Shown piece by piece: positions 29,201-38,893 of a stretch of 64,000 nucleotides of DNA. Source of the stretch: Candidatus Pantoea bituminis (lineage in GTDB: Bacteria > Pseudomonadota > Gammaproteobacteria > Enterobacterales > Enterobacteriaceae); contig NZ_JAGTWO010000004.1 in assembly GCF_018842675.1 (NCBI RefSeq), forward strand, positions 3,038,001 through 3,102,000, written 5' to 3'. The position numbers and the translations under genes were made by a program. The notes below the pieces were generated by a model, which worked only from the letters and a program-made list of their open reading frames with translations, was not told where the DNA came from and did no database searches. Each line of letters starts with the position of its first letter. Positions within the stretch are counted from its first letter, which is position 1.

Positions 29201-30547
29201 ATGAGTACATCGCAACAAGAAATCAGCATCCCGGTCGCCGATCATCACTTGCCGACCACCTTTCGTGGGTATCTGCGCAGTTTTGGTCCTGGCTTAGTGC
29301 TGGCGATGACCTTTCTCGGCACCGGTGATCTGGTGGCTTCCACCGTCGCGGGCGCCAATTATGGTTATGACCTGCTCTGGACGCTGATCATCGCCCTGCT
29401 CGCGCGTGGTTTTATGATCTCCTACATCGCCAAATACACCTTGATGAACCGCTTTGGTGATAACGACATTATTCAAGGCTACAAACGCGTCTGGCGCGGC
29501 TTTCCACTGTTTTTTGGCATCCTGATCGCCATTGTGGCGTTCGTGGTGCAGATGAGTTTTTTACGTGCCGGTGCGGTGGGTCTTTATCAGCTTTTTAATC
29601 ATTTCGGCGGCGAAACCTGGGGCGTGTTTCTCTGGAGCGTGGTGATTGTGAGCATGACGCTGCTGATGATGCTGACACGCAATCAATATCGTCACCTCGA
29701 AACGCTGGCGCGAATTGCGTCGGTGATTATGATTGGCTCGTTTTTGTATGCGATGATCAAGGTCGGTCATTTTGATGTTAGCGGCTTTCTGCGCGGCCTG
29801 ACTTTCGGCCTGCCGGAAAACGCCGGGCCTTTTTTTGCCGTGTTCATTGCTGTCTCGACCATTGGCGCTATTGGCGGCTCCACCAGCAACCTGCTCTATC
29901 CCGGTTTCATGCGTGACAAAGGTTGGGTTGGGCCGAAATACCGCAAGCTACAACAGCTTGACTTGCTGTTTGGCATGTTACCGATGCTGGTGATTAACGT
30001 GCTGTTCTGGAGTGTGGCCGCCGAAGTGGTGCACGGTTCGGGCAGCACCATCGCCGATGAAAATGATCTTTCTGCCATGATGTCCAGCGTCGTCGGCCCA
30101 GCCGGGCCTTACTTGCTGTGGACCTGTATTTTTCTCGCCAGCTTTACCAGTTTTCCTTCGCAGTCTCGCGGCTTCTGTTCATTGATTTTCAGCTGTGTGC
30201 ATCACACGGGAAACCTGAATCAACGTTACGCAACACCAGATGATAATCCGTGGTTTAAGCGGGTGCAGATTGCGGTCTATATCATTCTGCCGATTCTTGT
30301 CACCTTTCCCGGTGCGCCAGATTTAGTGATGCTGAATATCCTCGGCACCAGCGTCGCGACCTCTTTGGTCTTGCCGCCGCTGCTGGTTGGGCTGTTTATC
30401 ATGACCAGCCGCAAGCGTTTCATGATGGAAGGTCAGGCAAATCGCCTGTGGGAACAGGCGTTGTTGGGGGTGATTTCACTGATTGGAATCTGGTCGACGT
30501 TTGAAATTGTACGCAATTTCTTTCGTCAAATAACGCATATTCTTTAA
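29201..30547 (+). CDS. NRAMP-like transporter lacking the canonical metal-binding motif
   Basis: The 448-residue protein has about eleven hydrophobic helices with the LeuT-like layout of NRAMP (SLC11) transporters. The first helix begins Gly-Pro-Gly and aligns with the family up to Gly-Tyr-Asp-Leu-Leu-Trp. The defining Asp-Pro-Gly-Asn motif is replaced by Gly-Thr-Gly-Asp (residues 40-43), and the helix-6 Met-Pro-His segment is replaced by Gly-Ser-Thr-Ser-Asn (226-230). The residues that hold Mn2+/Fe2+ in MntH are thus gone, so manganese transport should not be assumed. A GAGG site precedes the ATG. It follows the MFS-cyclase pair by 81 bases and may be co-transcribed with it. Confidence 0.8.
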   Translation: MSTSQQEISIPVADHHLPTTFRGYLRSFGPGLVLAMTFLGTGDLVASTVAGANYGYDLLWTLIIALLARGFMISYIAKYTLMNRFGDNDIIQGYKRVWRGFPLFFGILIAIVAFVVQMSFLRAGAVGLYQLFNHFGGETWGVFLWSVVIVSMTLLMMLTRNQYRHLETLARIASVIMIGSFLYAMIKVGHFDVSGFLRGLTFGLPENAGPFFAVFIAVSTIGAIGGSTSNLLYPGFMRDKGWVGPKYRKLQQLDLLFGMLPMLVINVLFWSVAAEVVHGSGSTIADENDLSAMMSSVVGPAGPYLLWTCIFLASFTSFPSQSRGFCSLIFSCVHHTGNLNQRYATPDDNPWFKRVQIAVYIILPILVTFPGAPDLVMLNILGTSVATSLVLPPLLVGLFIMTSRKRFMMEGQANRLWEQALLGVISLIGIWSTFEIVRNFFRQITHIL

Positions 30548-30557
30548 GCCGGAACGC

Positions 30558-30585
30558 AGGTTGAGCGGCGAATGCGGCTCAACCT
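30558..30585. terminator. Bidirectional terminator between the NRAMP-like gene and yacL
   Basis: A nine-base stem AGGTTGAGC/GCTCAACCT closes a ten-base loop. T-rich sequence follows on the plus strand. The right arm includes the yacL stop codon. It marks the right edge of the first accessory block. Confidence 0.72.
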
Positions 30586-30953
30586 TTATGGCCATATTGC
30601 TGAAGGAATTGGCGATAAGCTGCGATCACCAACAAAAAATCCTCTACACCACAGAATGACAGGCTCTCTTCATCGTAATAGTTCATGCCTTCTTCCATGC
30701 CGTCATCTTCCAGTGCCAGCAGATTAGCGCGGATCATCACCTCTTCTTCATCCAGCAAAATGGTGTATTCGCTGCCGACGCGCTGCCATTGTCGCACGCT
30801 GCCTTTTACCTCTTCGATGGCCGCTTCCACTTCATCCAGCAATCCGAGATCATTTTTCACTTCTTCATTAAACCAATGGCCAACTGCTTCATGATCCATC
30901 GACATGCGCACTTTAATCTGGCCCGTTACATCTCGTAAAAACTCATATTCCAT
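30579..30953 (-). CDS. yacL: Conserved protein YacL (UPF0231)
   Basis: YacL is a small acidic protein of unknown function conserved in enterobacteria, and this 124-residue product resembles E. coli YacL (120 residues) throughout. The start Met-Glu-Tyr-Glu-Phe-Leu is placed at 30953, with GAGG eight bases upstream; further in-frame sequence reaches 30989 without a ribosome site. In E. coli yacL lies between speD and acnB. Here it is an isolated backbone gene between two accessory blocks. Confidence 0.93.
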   Translation of the reverse strand: MEYEFLRDVTGQIKVRMSMDHEAVGHWFNEEVKNDLGLLDEVEAAIEEVKGSVRQWQRVGSEYTILLDEEEVMIRANLLALEDDGMEEGMNYYDEESLSFCGVEDFLLVIAAYRQFLQQYGHKG

Positions 30954-31170
30954 TGCGTTATCCTCTTGCTCTCGCGGCTCACCTTGCACTCCCTGAGTGC
31001 ATTTTGTGCGCAGCCTGCCCTCTACATTGTGACAGATGGCGCATTATTGCAGGCCACAGCGCCCTTTGCAGCGTTTTTCCCTTGATGAAAGTCTGGCGCG
31101 TTTCTTGCGTGTAACAAAGTGTGTAATCCCGCAGACGTTGCTTTCCCATTCATCCAAAGAGGTCCCTGCT

Positions 31171-32083
31171 ATGGAATTGAAATGGTTTGAAGATTTTCTC
31201 AGCGTTGCCCGTAGTAACAGTTTTACCCGCGCTGCCGATGAGCGTCACATTACTCAATCCGCCCTGAGTCGTCGGATACGGCAATTAGAAGAGTGGCTTG
31301 GCGTGCCGCTGTTTAATCGCAAAACCTATCCGGTGACCTTAACCCCAGAGGGGCAAATCTTTCTTGCTACCGCCAGGGAAACGGTATTCTCCATGACGCA
31401 TCTGCGTAACGATTTACATCAACGCTTTCGTTCACGTACTGCGGTGCTGCGTTTTGCCATGCTGAATACCCTTTCGCTGACCTTTTTCCTGACTGGATTC
31501 AGCGGCTCAATTTGAAACAACAGCTGGGCTACATTCGTATGTGCAATTCGAAACCGAGCTTTATTGAGCATATCGCCACGCTTCACAGCGGTGAAACCGA
31601 TTTTCTCCTGACTTATGCCCATGATGCCGTGTCGCTGATCCATCAGCTCGCGCCTTATCCGATGGTGCAACTGGGACGTGAGCGCGCCATTGCTGTTTGT
31701 CGTCCCGACAGCAGCGGCAAGCCGCTCTATCCGGTTGATCCGCATGGCGGACCGATTCCGTGGATCAGCTACGGACAACACTCCTTTTTGCCCATGCGCT
31801 GGCACAAATGCTGAGTGAACGTCCTTTGCCATTGGAAGCGGTATACGAAAACGGTATGTCGGTGAATTTGAAAGCGATGGTGCTGGCAGGTGGCGGCGTC
31901 GCCTGGCTGCCGCTCAGCCTGATTCATCAGGAACTGGCCAGCGGCATGCTGGTACGCGCAGACGACAGCCGCTGGGATATGTCGCTGGCGATCCGCCTCT
32001 ATCGACAACCGGTGTTACAGAACCCGCAGGCGGAATTGCTGTGGGATCGGGTACAGCAACTTCAACCTGCTACTGCGGCGTGA
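31171..32083 (+). CDS. LysR-family regulator, HypT-like (two frameshifts in this sequence)
   Basis: The N-terminal winged helix is intact (residues about 1-60, with Ala-Leu-Ser-Arg-Arg-Ile-Arg in the recognition helix). Breaks occur at the T runs 31483-31487 and 31785-31789. Adding one T at each gives a continuous 304-residue LysR protein with the usual C-terminal effector domain, ending with a Gly-Gly-Gly-Val-Ala-Trp-Leu-Pro segment. It resembles the YjiE/HypT branch in the N-terminal domain and this late motif. The ATG has AGAGG upstream. It lies 134 bases before and parallel to the M20 peptidase operon, which it probably controls. Confidence 0.85.
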
Positions 32084-32217
32084 ATGAAAACTATGCAATT
32101 TTGGAATGGGTTGTGTGAATTGCTCATTGGCCTTTTGCCAACCTGTTCGCCCATGCTGACGACACAGAGACGTGAAAGCGTCTGCCGCTGTGCGGGTCAA
32201 CCAATCTGGGGATTGCA

Positions 32218-33645
32218 ATGGAAAACAAAGCGTTAGTCTGGAAGTGGGTTGAAGAACACCAAGCAACTTTTTGTGCACTCAGCGATCGGGTCTGGGGTAT
32301 GCCAGAGATTTGTTATACCGAATACCGCTCGGTCGCTGAGCATACCGCGATGCTAAAACAGCAAGGATTCCGTGTGACTGAAAACGTTGCGGATATTCCC
32401 ACTGCCGTGATGGGTGAAGCGGGCGATGGCGGGCCGATCATCGCTTTCTTGGGTGAATATGATGCGTTGCCCGGATTGAGTCAGGCGGCAGGCGTAGCGT
32501 CCTATTCACCCTTGCCAGGCAACGGCAACGGCCATGGCTGCGGTCACAACTTATTGGGTTCAGCCGCCATGCTGGCCGCCACTGCGATGAAAGCCTGGTT
32601 GGAAGAAACCGGCCTCCCTGGTCGCGTACGCTACTACGGATGTCCCGCGGAAGAAGGCGGTGCAGCTAAATCCTTTATGGCGCGCGCTGGCGCATTTGAC
32701 GGCGTTGATGTAGCGATTACCTGGCACCCTGGCGCTCATCATGAAGTGGCAAAACCGCTGTCACTGGCGAATACCCGCATGGACTTTTTCTTCACTGGCC
32801 GTTCTTCTCACGCCGCCGCCTCGCCGCATTTGGGCCGCAGCGCGTTAGATGGTGTCGAACTGATGAACGTTGGCGTGCAGTATCTGCGTGAACACGTGCC
32901 ACAGGATTCGCGTATTCACTACGCCATGCTCGATTCTGGTGGTATCGCACCCAACGTGGTGCAGGCGAAAGCTGCGGTGCGCTATGCCATTCGCTCACGC
33001 GATGTTCACGCCATGTTTGATCTTAACGAACGCGTCAAACGCGTGGCGCAAGGTGCAGCGATGATGACTGACACTAAAGTGGAGATCAGCATCATGAGCG
33101 CGGTGTCCAACCTGTTGGGCAACCGTCCATTGGAAGAAGCGATGCAGCGCAACCTTGAGGCGCTTGGGCCGGTGGCTTTCGACCAAGCCGACCTCGCTTT
33201 CGCGGCTGACATTCAAGCGACCTTGTCGCCCGAAGAGATCGACAGCTGCTACCGCAAAACCGGCGTGAAACCGGCTAATCCTAAGCCGCTCAGCGATTAC
33301 ATCATTCCTCTCGATACACAGGGTGAAGTGATGATTGGCTCGACCGACGTTGGTGACGTCAGTTGGGTGATTCCGACCGTGCAGGCGCATGTGCCGACCA
33401 TGGCCATTGGCACGCCGGGCCATTCATGGCAACTGACTGCGCAAGGCAAAATGCCCGCCGCACACAAAGGCCTGACGCATGTTGCCAAAGTCATGGCAGC
33501 GACCGCTGTTGATGTGCTGACAGACAAAGTGCTGTTAGCTCAGGTGAAAAAAGCCCATTTCGAACAGATCAGTGAAAAGCCTTATCACTGCCCGATTCCA
33601 CCCGACGTTAAGCCACCGATTCAGCCACGCCCGGATAACCTGTAA
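32218..33645 (+). CDS. M20-family amidohydrolase (AbgB-like)
   Basis: The 475-residue protein is an M20 metallopeptidase of the aminobenzoyl-glutamate hydrolase B / aminoacylase type. Visible metal-site motifs are Gly-Glu-Tyr-Asp-Ala-Leu-Pro-Gly (79-86), Cys108 and His110 in Gly-His-Gly-Cys-Gly-His, Glu145-Glu146 and His170. The lid domain lies between. The E. coli relative cleaves p-aminobenzoyl-glutamate with AbgA; no AbgA partner or AbgT transporter is seen here, and the next genes encode a peptide-type ABC importer. The natural substrate is therefore probably another N-acyl amino acid or small peptide conjugate. Confidence 0.88.
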   Translation: MENKALVWKWVEEHQATFCALSDRVWGMPEICYTEYRSVAEHTAMLKQQGFRVTENVADIPTAVMGEAGDGGPIIAFLGEYDALPGLSQAAGVASYSPLPGNGNGHGCGHNLLGSAAMLAATAMKAWLEETGLPGRVRYYGCPAEEGGAAKSFMARAGAFDGVDVAITWHPGAHHEVAKPLSLANTRMDFFFTGRSSHAAASPHLGRSALDGVELMNVGVQYLREHVPQDSRIHYAMLDSGGIAPNVVQAKAAVRYAIRSRDVHAMFDLNERVKRVAQGAAMMTDTKVEISIMSAVSNLLGNRPLEEAMQRNLEALGPVAFDQADLAFAADIQATLSPEEIDSCYRKTGVKPANPKPLSDYIIPLDTQGEVMIGSTDVGDVSWVIPTVQAHVPTMAIGTPGHSWQLTAQGKMPAAHKGLTHVAKVMAATAVDVLTDKVLLAQVKKAHFEQISEKPYHCPIPPDVKPPIQPRPDNL

Positions 33646-33661
33646 TCCTCTGGAGAGAATA

Positions 33662-35253
33662 ATGAAAGCAACACAGATTACCGCCGCGTTAGCGTTGGCT
33701 GGGGCCTGCTGCGCGCCGCTTCAGGCTGCTACCCCGCCCGATTCACTGGTGATGGCGTGGAACATTGACGCCATTAGCACCTGGGATCCGGCCCAAATTG
33801 GCGAAGTGGTGACCAGTGAAATCTACGCGAATACCTGCGACACGTTAGTGGATTTTAAGCTGAGCGATGAAAAAGAGCTGGTGCCAAACCTGGCGAAAAC
33901 CTGGGATGTTTCAGCCGATCGCAAAACGATTACCTTTCACTTGCAGGACAATCTGAAATTCGCCGATGGATCGTCCGCCACCGCAGGCGATCTGGCCTGG
34001 TCAATGCAGCGCGTGGTGAAACTCGGATACGGCAACGCCGCAGCGATTAAAGAGTACGGTTTCACCAAAGAAAACGTTGATAGCCTGATTACCGCGCCTG
34101 ACGACAACACGCTGGTGATGGCCTTCGATAAAGCCTATCCCACCAATCTTCTCCTTCAGGCGATTGCCGCCAACAACGTCTCTTCGCTGCTCAATCGCAA
34201 ATGGGTCGAACAGCAAGCGGTGGACGGCGATCTCGGGCATAAATATCTCTCTACGCATACCGCCTGTGTTGGGCCGTATCAGATGATGCGCTGGAATGCG
34301 GGCGAAGGCGTGGTGCTTCAGGCTTCACCCCATTATTGGGGCAAAGCGCCGGCACTAAAACGCGTGTTGATTCGTCACGTTGCAGAAACCGGCACGCAGC
34401 GGCTGTTATTAACCAAAGGCGATGTGGATATTGCTCGCGATCTCTCCGCTGACGATCTTAAAACGCTGGATGAAGGCGGTCAGGTCAAAGTGGAAAAAGC
34501 CCTTAAACCGCAGCTTTTTTCTGGACCTTCAACAATGAAGATCCCATTTTCAAGAATGAAAAAGTGCGTCTGGCGATGCGTTATCTGATCGATTACGACG
34601 GCCTGGCGAAAAGCGTCATGCCCTACCTTGGCGTCCCTCACGCCAGCTTCGTGCAGCTTGGCGCCTTTGGTGCGCTGGATGAACAGGCGGGCCAACCGTT
34701 TAAACTCGATCTCGACAAAGCCAAACAACTGCTAACCGAAGCCGGTTATCCCAATGGTTTCAGCGCGTCGGTGATCTTCGGCACTCTGCCGCACTCCGCG
34801 CCAATTGCGCAAAGTGTGCAGCAGAATGCCGCGAGGATCGGCGTCAAGTTAACCCTTGAACGCATGGCGAACGCCCAACTGTTTAGCCGGGCGCGGGGCC
34901 GCGAATTCCAGAGTGCGATGATGGCATGGCAAACGTCGGTGCCCGATGCCTACGGCAACGCCTCGCGCTTAGTGTTCAATCCTGACAACCGCAAAGAAGC
35001 CCGCGCGACGCAATATCCTAGCTGGCGTGCTGCCTACTACGACCCGACGATGAACCAAAAGGTCAATGCCGCCTTGCTGGAACCGGATGACATCAAGCGC
35101 AGCGCGATGTATGCCGATCTGCAACGTGAGCAGATGGAGAAAGGCCCGATGGCGATCATGTTCCAGATGTACAACAGCGCCGGGATCAGTCCGGTGGTGA
35201 AGAACTGGACCTGGAACGGTTTCCGCGTCTGGTACGGTGACGCAAGCAAGTAA
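33662..35253 (+). CDS. Peptide/opine-type ABC substrate-binding protein (one frameshift in this sequence)
   Basis: This is an SBP family 5 (DppA/OppA-like) periplasmic binding protein with a Sec signal peptide (residues 1-22, ending Leu-Gln-Ala-Ala). The first frame stops early at the T run 34515-34520. Reading seven Ts restores Phe-Phe-Trp-Thr-Phe-Asn-Asn, and gives a 530-residue protein of normal length. It starts 17 bases after the M20 gene and is followed 13 bases later by the first permease, so it is part of the same operon and probably captures the substrate of the amidohydrolase. Confidence 0.9.
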
Positions 35254-35265
35254 CGGAGGTAACAG

Positions 35266-36338
35266 ATGTCTCAGGTGATCACACCCACATCGATCAATAC
35301 CTCGCCCTCTCCCTTATGGCGCCTTTGCAGGCGCCTGTTTCGGGGCTAATTTCAATCGCTTTTACCCTGCTGGGACTGGCCGCATTAACCTTTTTTATTG
35401 GCCGACTGCTGCCGATCGATCCGGTCGTTGCAGTGATTGGTGATAACGCCAGTCAGGAAGCCTACGACAAGATGTTTCATCAGTTAGGGCTGGATCAACC
35501 GCTGTGGCAGCAATTTATCGATTACGTCTGGCAGCTGCTGCATTTCAACTTTGGTACCGCGTTGACCACCAGCCATCCCGTGGCTGAAGACATTGCCCGC
35601 GTGTTTCCGGCCACGTTGGAGCTGGCCACCGTGGCGGCGATCCTGGGTGTTGGACTCGGCATTCCGGCGGGGGTTTATGCCGCAATGTACCGTAATTCGT
35701 GGTTCGATCATCTCATCCGTTTCGTTGGCTTATTAAGCTATTCCACACCCCATTTCTGGCTCGGTTTAATGGGATTACTGCTGTTTTATGCCACTTTGGG
35801 CTGGATCGGCGGGCCCGGACGCATCGATTTTCTCTATGAGTTTGACCTGCAACCGGTGACCGGATTCTGGCTGATCGACAGCGCATTAAGCGGCAACTGG
35901 GCGGTATTCAAAAATGTGTTCGGCCACATCATTTTGCCCGCCTCGATTCTTGGCCTGAGCGCGCTGGCCTACATCAGCCGTATGACGCGCAGCTTTATGA
36001 TTGAGCAGCTGTCGCAGGAGTACATCATCACCGCACGCGTCAAGGGGTTGTCGTGGTCGCGCTGTGTCTGGATCCACGCCTTCCGCAATATCGCCGTGCC
36101 GACGCTCACTGTGGTGGCGCTATCCTGGGCCTGGCTGCTGGAGGGCGCAGTGCTGACCGAAACGGTGTTTGCCTGGCCCGGTTTTGGCCGCTACCTGACG
36201 AATGCACTGCTGGCGGGAGACATGAACGCGGTGGTCGGCTGCACGCTGCTGATTGGTGCGATCTTTGTTGGCCTGAATATTCTCTGCGATCTGCTGTATC
36301 GCATCTTCGATCCGCGAACCCGTCAGGAGGATCAATGA
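35266..36338 (+). CDS. ABC importer permease, DppB-like (one frameshift in this sequence)
   Basis: The true start is the ATG at 35266, seven bases after GGAGG, which encodes a short cytoplasmic tail. That frame meets a stop after the GGGG run 35342-35345; a fifth G joins it to the long downstream frame, giving 357 residues with six helices. The permease EAA-type loop lies near Glu-Tyr-Ile-Ile-Thr-Ala-Arg-Val-Lys-Gly. Without the correction, a start at 35316 would remove the N-terminus and lack a ribosome site. The stop overlaps the next permease ATG by four bases. Confidence 0.9.
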
Positions 36339-37270
36339 CCGATTCTGCCCATAAAACCCTGCGAGTCCGTCCTCAGAGCGGCCTGCGTGCCTGGCTGAGC
36401 GATCCGGCTCCACACTCTCCGTTGCAGGCGCAGGTTCAGCTCGGCTGGATCCAGTGGCGCCGTTTTTGCGCCAACCACTCCGCGCTGTTTGGTTTGCTGG
36501 TATTGCTGGTGATTATCGCGGCAGCGCTGTTTGCGCCGTGGCTGGCCACGCAGGATATCTTCGCGCAGAACCTGGCGTTTCGCCTGCAAGCGCCCAATGC
36601 CCAGCACTGGTTGGGCACCGATGAGCTGGGACGCGATATCTTTAGCCGCCTGCTCTACGGTGCACGCATTACCTTGTATATCGCTGCACTCACCGCTCTG
36701 ATCATCACGCCGCTCGGCCTGCTGATTGGCACCGCCGCAGGTTATCTGGGCGGCTGGGTCGATACGGTGTTGATGCGATTAGTTGATATCTTTCTCGCCT
36801 TTCCCAGCCTGATTCTGGCGCTGGCGTTTGTCGCTGCACTCGGCCCCGGCATCGAAAACGCCATCATCGCCATTTCTCTCTCCGCGTGGCCGCCGATTGC
36901 TCGCCTGGCACGCGCCGAGACGCTGGCAATCCGCAAGATGGATTACATTGCGGCGGTGCGGCTACAAGGTGCGTCTTCGTGGCACATCATCGTACGTCAC
37001 ATCATTCCAATGTGCCTGCCTTCGGTGGTGGTGCGCGTCACGCTCAATATGGCGGCGATCATTCTCACTGCCGCCGGGCTGGGCTTTCTCGGTCTGGGCG
37101 CACAAGCCCCCAGCCCGGAATGGGGCGCGATGCTGGCTTCAGGTCGTGAGTTCATGCTGAACAACGGTTGGATCGCCGCCATTCCCGGTTTAGCCATCCT
37201 TTTCACCAGTCTGGCTTTCAATTTGTTGGGTGATGGCCTGCGCGACGTAATGGATATTCGCCATGAGTAA
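36335..37270 (+). CDS. ABC importer permease, DppC-like
   Basis: The 311-residue protein starts at an ATG preceded by AGGAGG and overlapping the upstream permease stop. It has an N-terminal helix, the OppC-type N-terminal region (Asn-Ala-Gln-His-Trp-Leu-Gly-Thr-Asp-Glu-Leu-Gly-Arg-Asp) and five further helices. The coupling loop includes Asp-Tyr-Ile-Ala-Ala-Val-Arg-Leu-Gln-Gly. It pairs with the DppB-like permease to form the channel of the importer. The ATPase gene begins within its last eight bases. Confidence 0.93.
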   Translation: MTDSAHKTLRVRPQSGLRAWLSDPAPHSPLQAQVQLGWIQWRRFCANHSALFGLLVLLVIIAAALFAPWLATQDIFAQNLAFRLQAPNAQHWLGTDELGRDIFSRLLYGARITLYIAALTALIITPLGLLIGTAAGYLGGWVDTVLMRLVDIFLAFPSLILALAFVAALGPGIENAIIAISLSAWPPIARLARAETLAIRKMDYIAAVRLQGASSWHIIVRHIIPMCLPSVVVRVTLNMAAIILTAAGLGFLGLGAQAPSPEWGAMLASGREFMLNNGWIAAIPGLAILFTSLAFNLLGDGLRDVMDIRHE

Positions 37271-38129
37271 TCAACTGCTGAAGGTAGAGAATCTCAATAT
37301 CGTTTTCAAAGGCGCGCATGAAGATCATCACGCGGTACGCGACGTCAGTTTTCAAGTCGGGCGTGAAAAAGTCGCGATCGTCGGCGAATCCGGTTCCGGC
37401 AAATCACAAACCTGCCGCGCACTGCTGAAACTCACCCCGAAAATCGCTCAGGTAAGCGCGACGAAAATGCAGTTTGGTGACATTGATTTGCTCAACAGCA
37501 GCGAGCGAAAAATGCGCACGGTTCGTGGCAATCGCATTTCGATGATTTTGCAGGATCCGCGTTTTTCTCTGAATCCGCTGATGCGCATTGGCGATCAGGT
37601 GGCGGAAGCCTGGCGCATTCACAGCCGCGTGAGCCGAAAGGAAGCGCAGACACGGGCGCGTGAAATGCTGGCTTCAGTGCATATCCGTGAAGTGGAGAAA
37701 GTCGCACAGCTTTACCCGCATGAAATTTCGGGCGGCATGGGACAGCGCGTGATGATTGCCATGATGCTGATCCCCGAACCCGATTTGATTATTGCCGATG
37801 AACCGACCTCGGCGCTGGACGTTACCGTGCGTCAGCAGGTGCTGCATATTTTGGATGAGCAGCTGTCACGACGTCAGACCGGTTTGTTGTTCATTACCCA
37901 CGATCTCAATCTGGTTTCACGTTTCTGCGATCGCGTGCTGGTGATGTACGCCGGACGCATTGTTGAAGAGATTCGCGCTGATCGGCTGGAACACGCCCAG
38001 CATCCTTACACGCAGGCATTGCTGGCCAGCCAGCCGCGACTGCATCATCCCGTTGAATTGCTTCGCGTGCCCAGGCGTGATCCTGCCTGGTTACATGGCC
38101 CCCGTTTCCGTGATGGAGTTGCCCTATGA
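37263..38129 (+). CDS. ABC importer ATP-binding protein, DppD-like
   Basis: The 288-residue ATPase has Walker A Gly-Glu-Ser-Gly-Ser-Gly-Lys-Ser near residue 42, the Q-loop Leu-Gln-Asp-Pro, the signature Ile-Ser-Gly-Gly-Met-Gly-Gln-Arg, and Walker B Ile-Ile-Ala-Asp-Glu-Pro-Thr. It is shorter than usual DppD (about 320-330) and lacks the C-terminal cysteine cluster that binds an iron-sulfur cluster in many OppD/DppD proteins. It overlaps the genes on both sides, which marks a tightly coupled operon. Confidence 0.92.
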   Translation: MSNQLLKVENLNIVFKGAHEDHHAVRDVSFQVGREKVAIVGESGSGKSQTCRALLKLTPKIAQVSATKMQFGDIDLLNSSERKMRTVRGNRISMILQDPRFSLNPLMRIGDQVAEAWRIHSRVSRKEAQTRAREMLASVHIREVEKVAQLYPHEISGGMGQRVMIAMMLIPEPDLIIADEPTSALDVTVRQQVLHILDEQLSRRQTGLLFITHDLNLVSRFCDRVLVMYAGRIVEEIRADRLEHAQHPYTQALLASQPRLHHPVELLRVPRRDPAWLHGPRFRDGVAL

Positions 38130-38890
38130 CCCCGATTCCAGGCACTGAACGCAGTATCGAAACGGTTAATCTCAGCATCGCATTCGGTAAAGGTGCGCAA
38201 TATCGTCAGGTAGTCGATGACGTCAGCATCACGCTGGCGCATGGCGATTGTTATGGTCTGATCGGCGAATCGGGTTGTGGGAAATCCACCATTTTGCGTG
38301 CCCTCGCCGGCCTTAATCACGATTACCAAGGTCATATCCTGTTCAATAACCGTGAGCAGCAGCCGCTGCGCGATAAGGCATTTTATCGTCAGGTTCAGAT
38401 GGTATTTCAGGATCCTTATGCCTCGCTGCATCCGCGTAAAATGGTGTGGAACAGCCTGCGAGAACCCTTGAAGCTGCATCGGATGGATCGTCATGAAGCC
38501 CGCATCAGCGATGTGTTGAATGCAGTGGGCCTGTCAGATGCGTTTCGTTATCGCTATCCCCATCAGCTTTCGGGTGGGCAACGCCAGCGCGTGGCGATTG
38601 CGCGTGCGCTGATTCTTGAGCCTTCGGTGTTATTGCTGGATGAGCCGACCTCGGCGCTGGATGTCTCGGTGCAGGCTGAAATTTTGAACCTGCTCAGCGT
38701 GATGCGAAAACAGCGGCAATTAACCTATCTGATGGTGACGCACGATTTGGCGGTAGTGACGCATTTGTGTCAACGCGTCGGCATTATGCATCACGGCAAG
38801 CTGCTGGAAGAGTTGAGCGCCGATACGTTACGGCGCGGTGCCGCTAATGAACCTTACACGCGCCAGTTTCTGGCTGCCAGCGAGGCATAA
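38126..38890 (+). CDS. ABC importer ATP-binding protein, DppF-like
   Basis: The 254-residue second ATPase carries Gly-Glu-Ser-Gly-Cys-Gly-Lys-Ser (Walker A), the signature Leu-Ser-Gly-Gly-Gln-Arg-Gln-Arg, Walker B Leu-Leu-Leu-Asp-Glu-Pro-Thr and the His-switch in Val-Thr-His-Asp. It is shorter than DppF of E. coli, lacking most of the C-terminal oligopeptide-specific extension. With the DppD-like subunit, it forms the asymmetric ATPase pair of the importer. It ends four bases before the MmgE/PrpD-family gene. Confidence 0.92.
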   Translation: MTPIPGTERSIETVNLSIAFGKGAQYRQVVDDVSITLAHGDCYGLIGESGCGKSTILRALAGLNHDYQGHILFNNREQQPLRDKAFYRQVQMVFQDPYASLHPRKMVWNSLREPLKLHRMDRHEARISDVLNAVGLSDAFRYRYPHQLSGGQRQRVAIARALILEPSVLLLDEPTSALDVSVQAEILNLLSVMRKQRQLTYLMVTHDLAVVTHLCQRVGIMHHGKLLEELSADTLRRGAANEPYTRQFLAASEA

Positions 38891-38893
38891 CTG

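Noticed and set aside
31512..31814. Small independent gene inside the LysR region
   Set aside because: It is the middle part of the LysR effector domain between two T-run frame breaks, not a gene with its own start site.
36053..36334. N-terminal extension of the DppC-like permease
   Set aside because: This sequence lies within the DppB-like permease in another frame; the ATG at 36335 with AGGAGG is the clear start.
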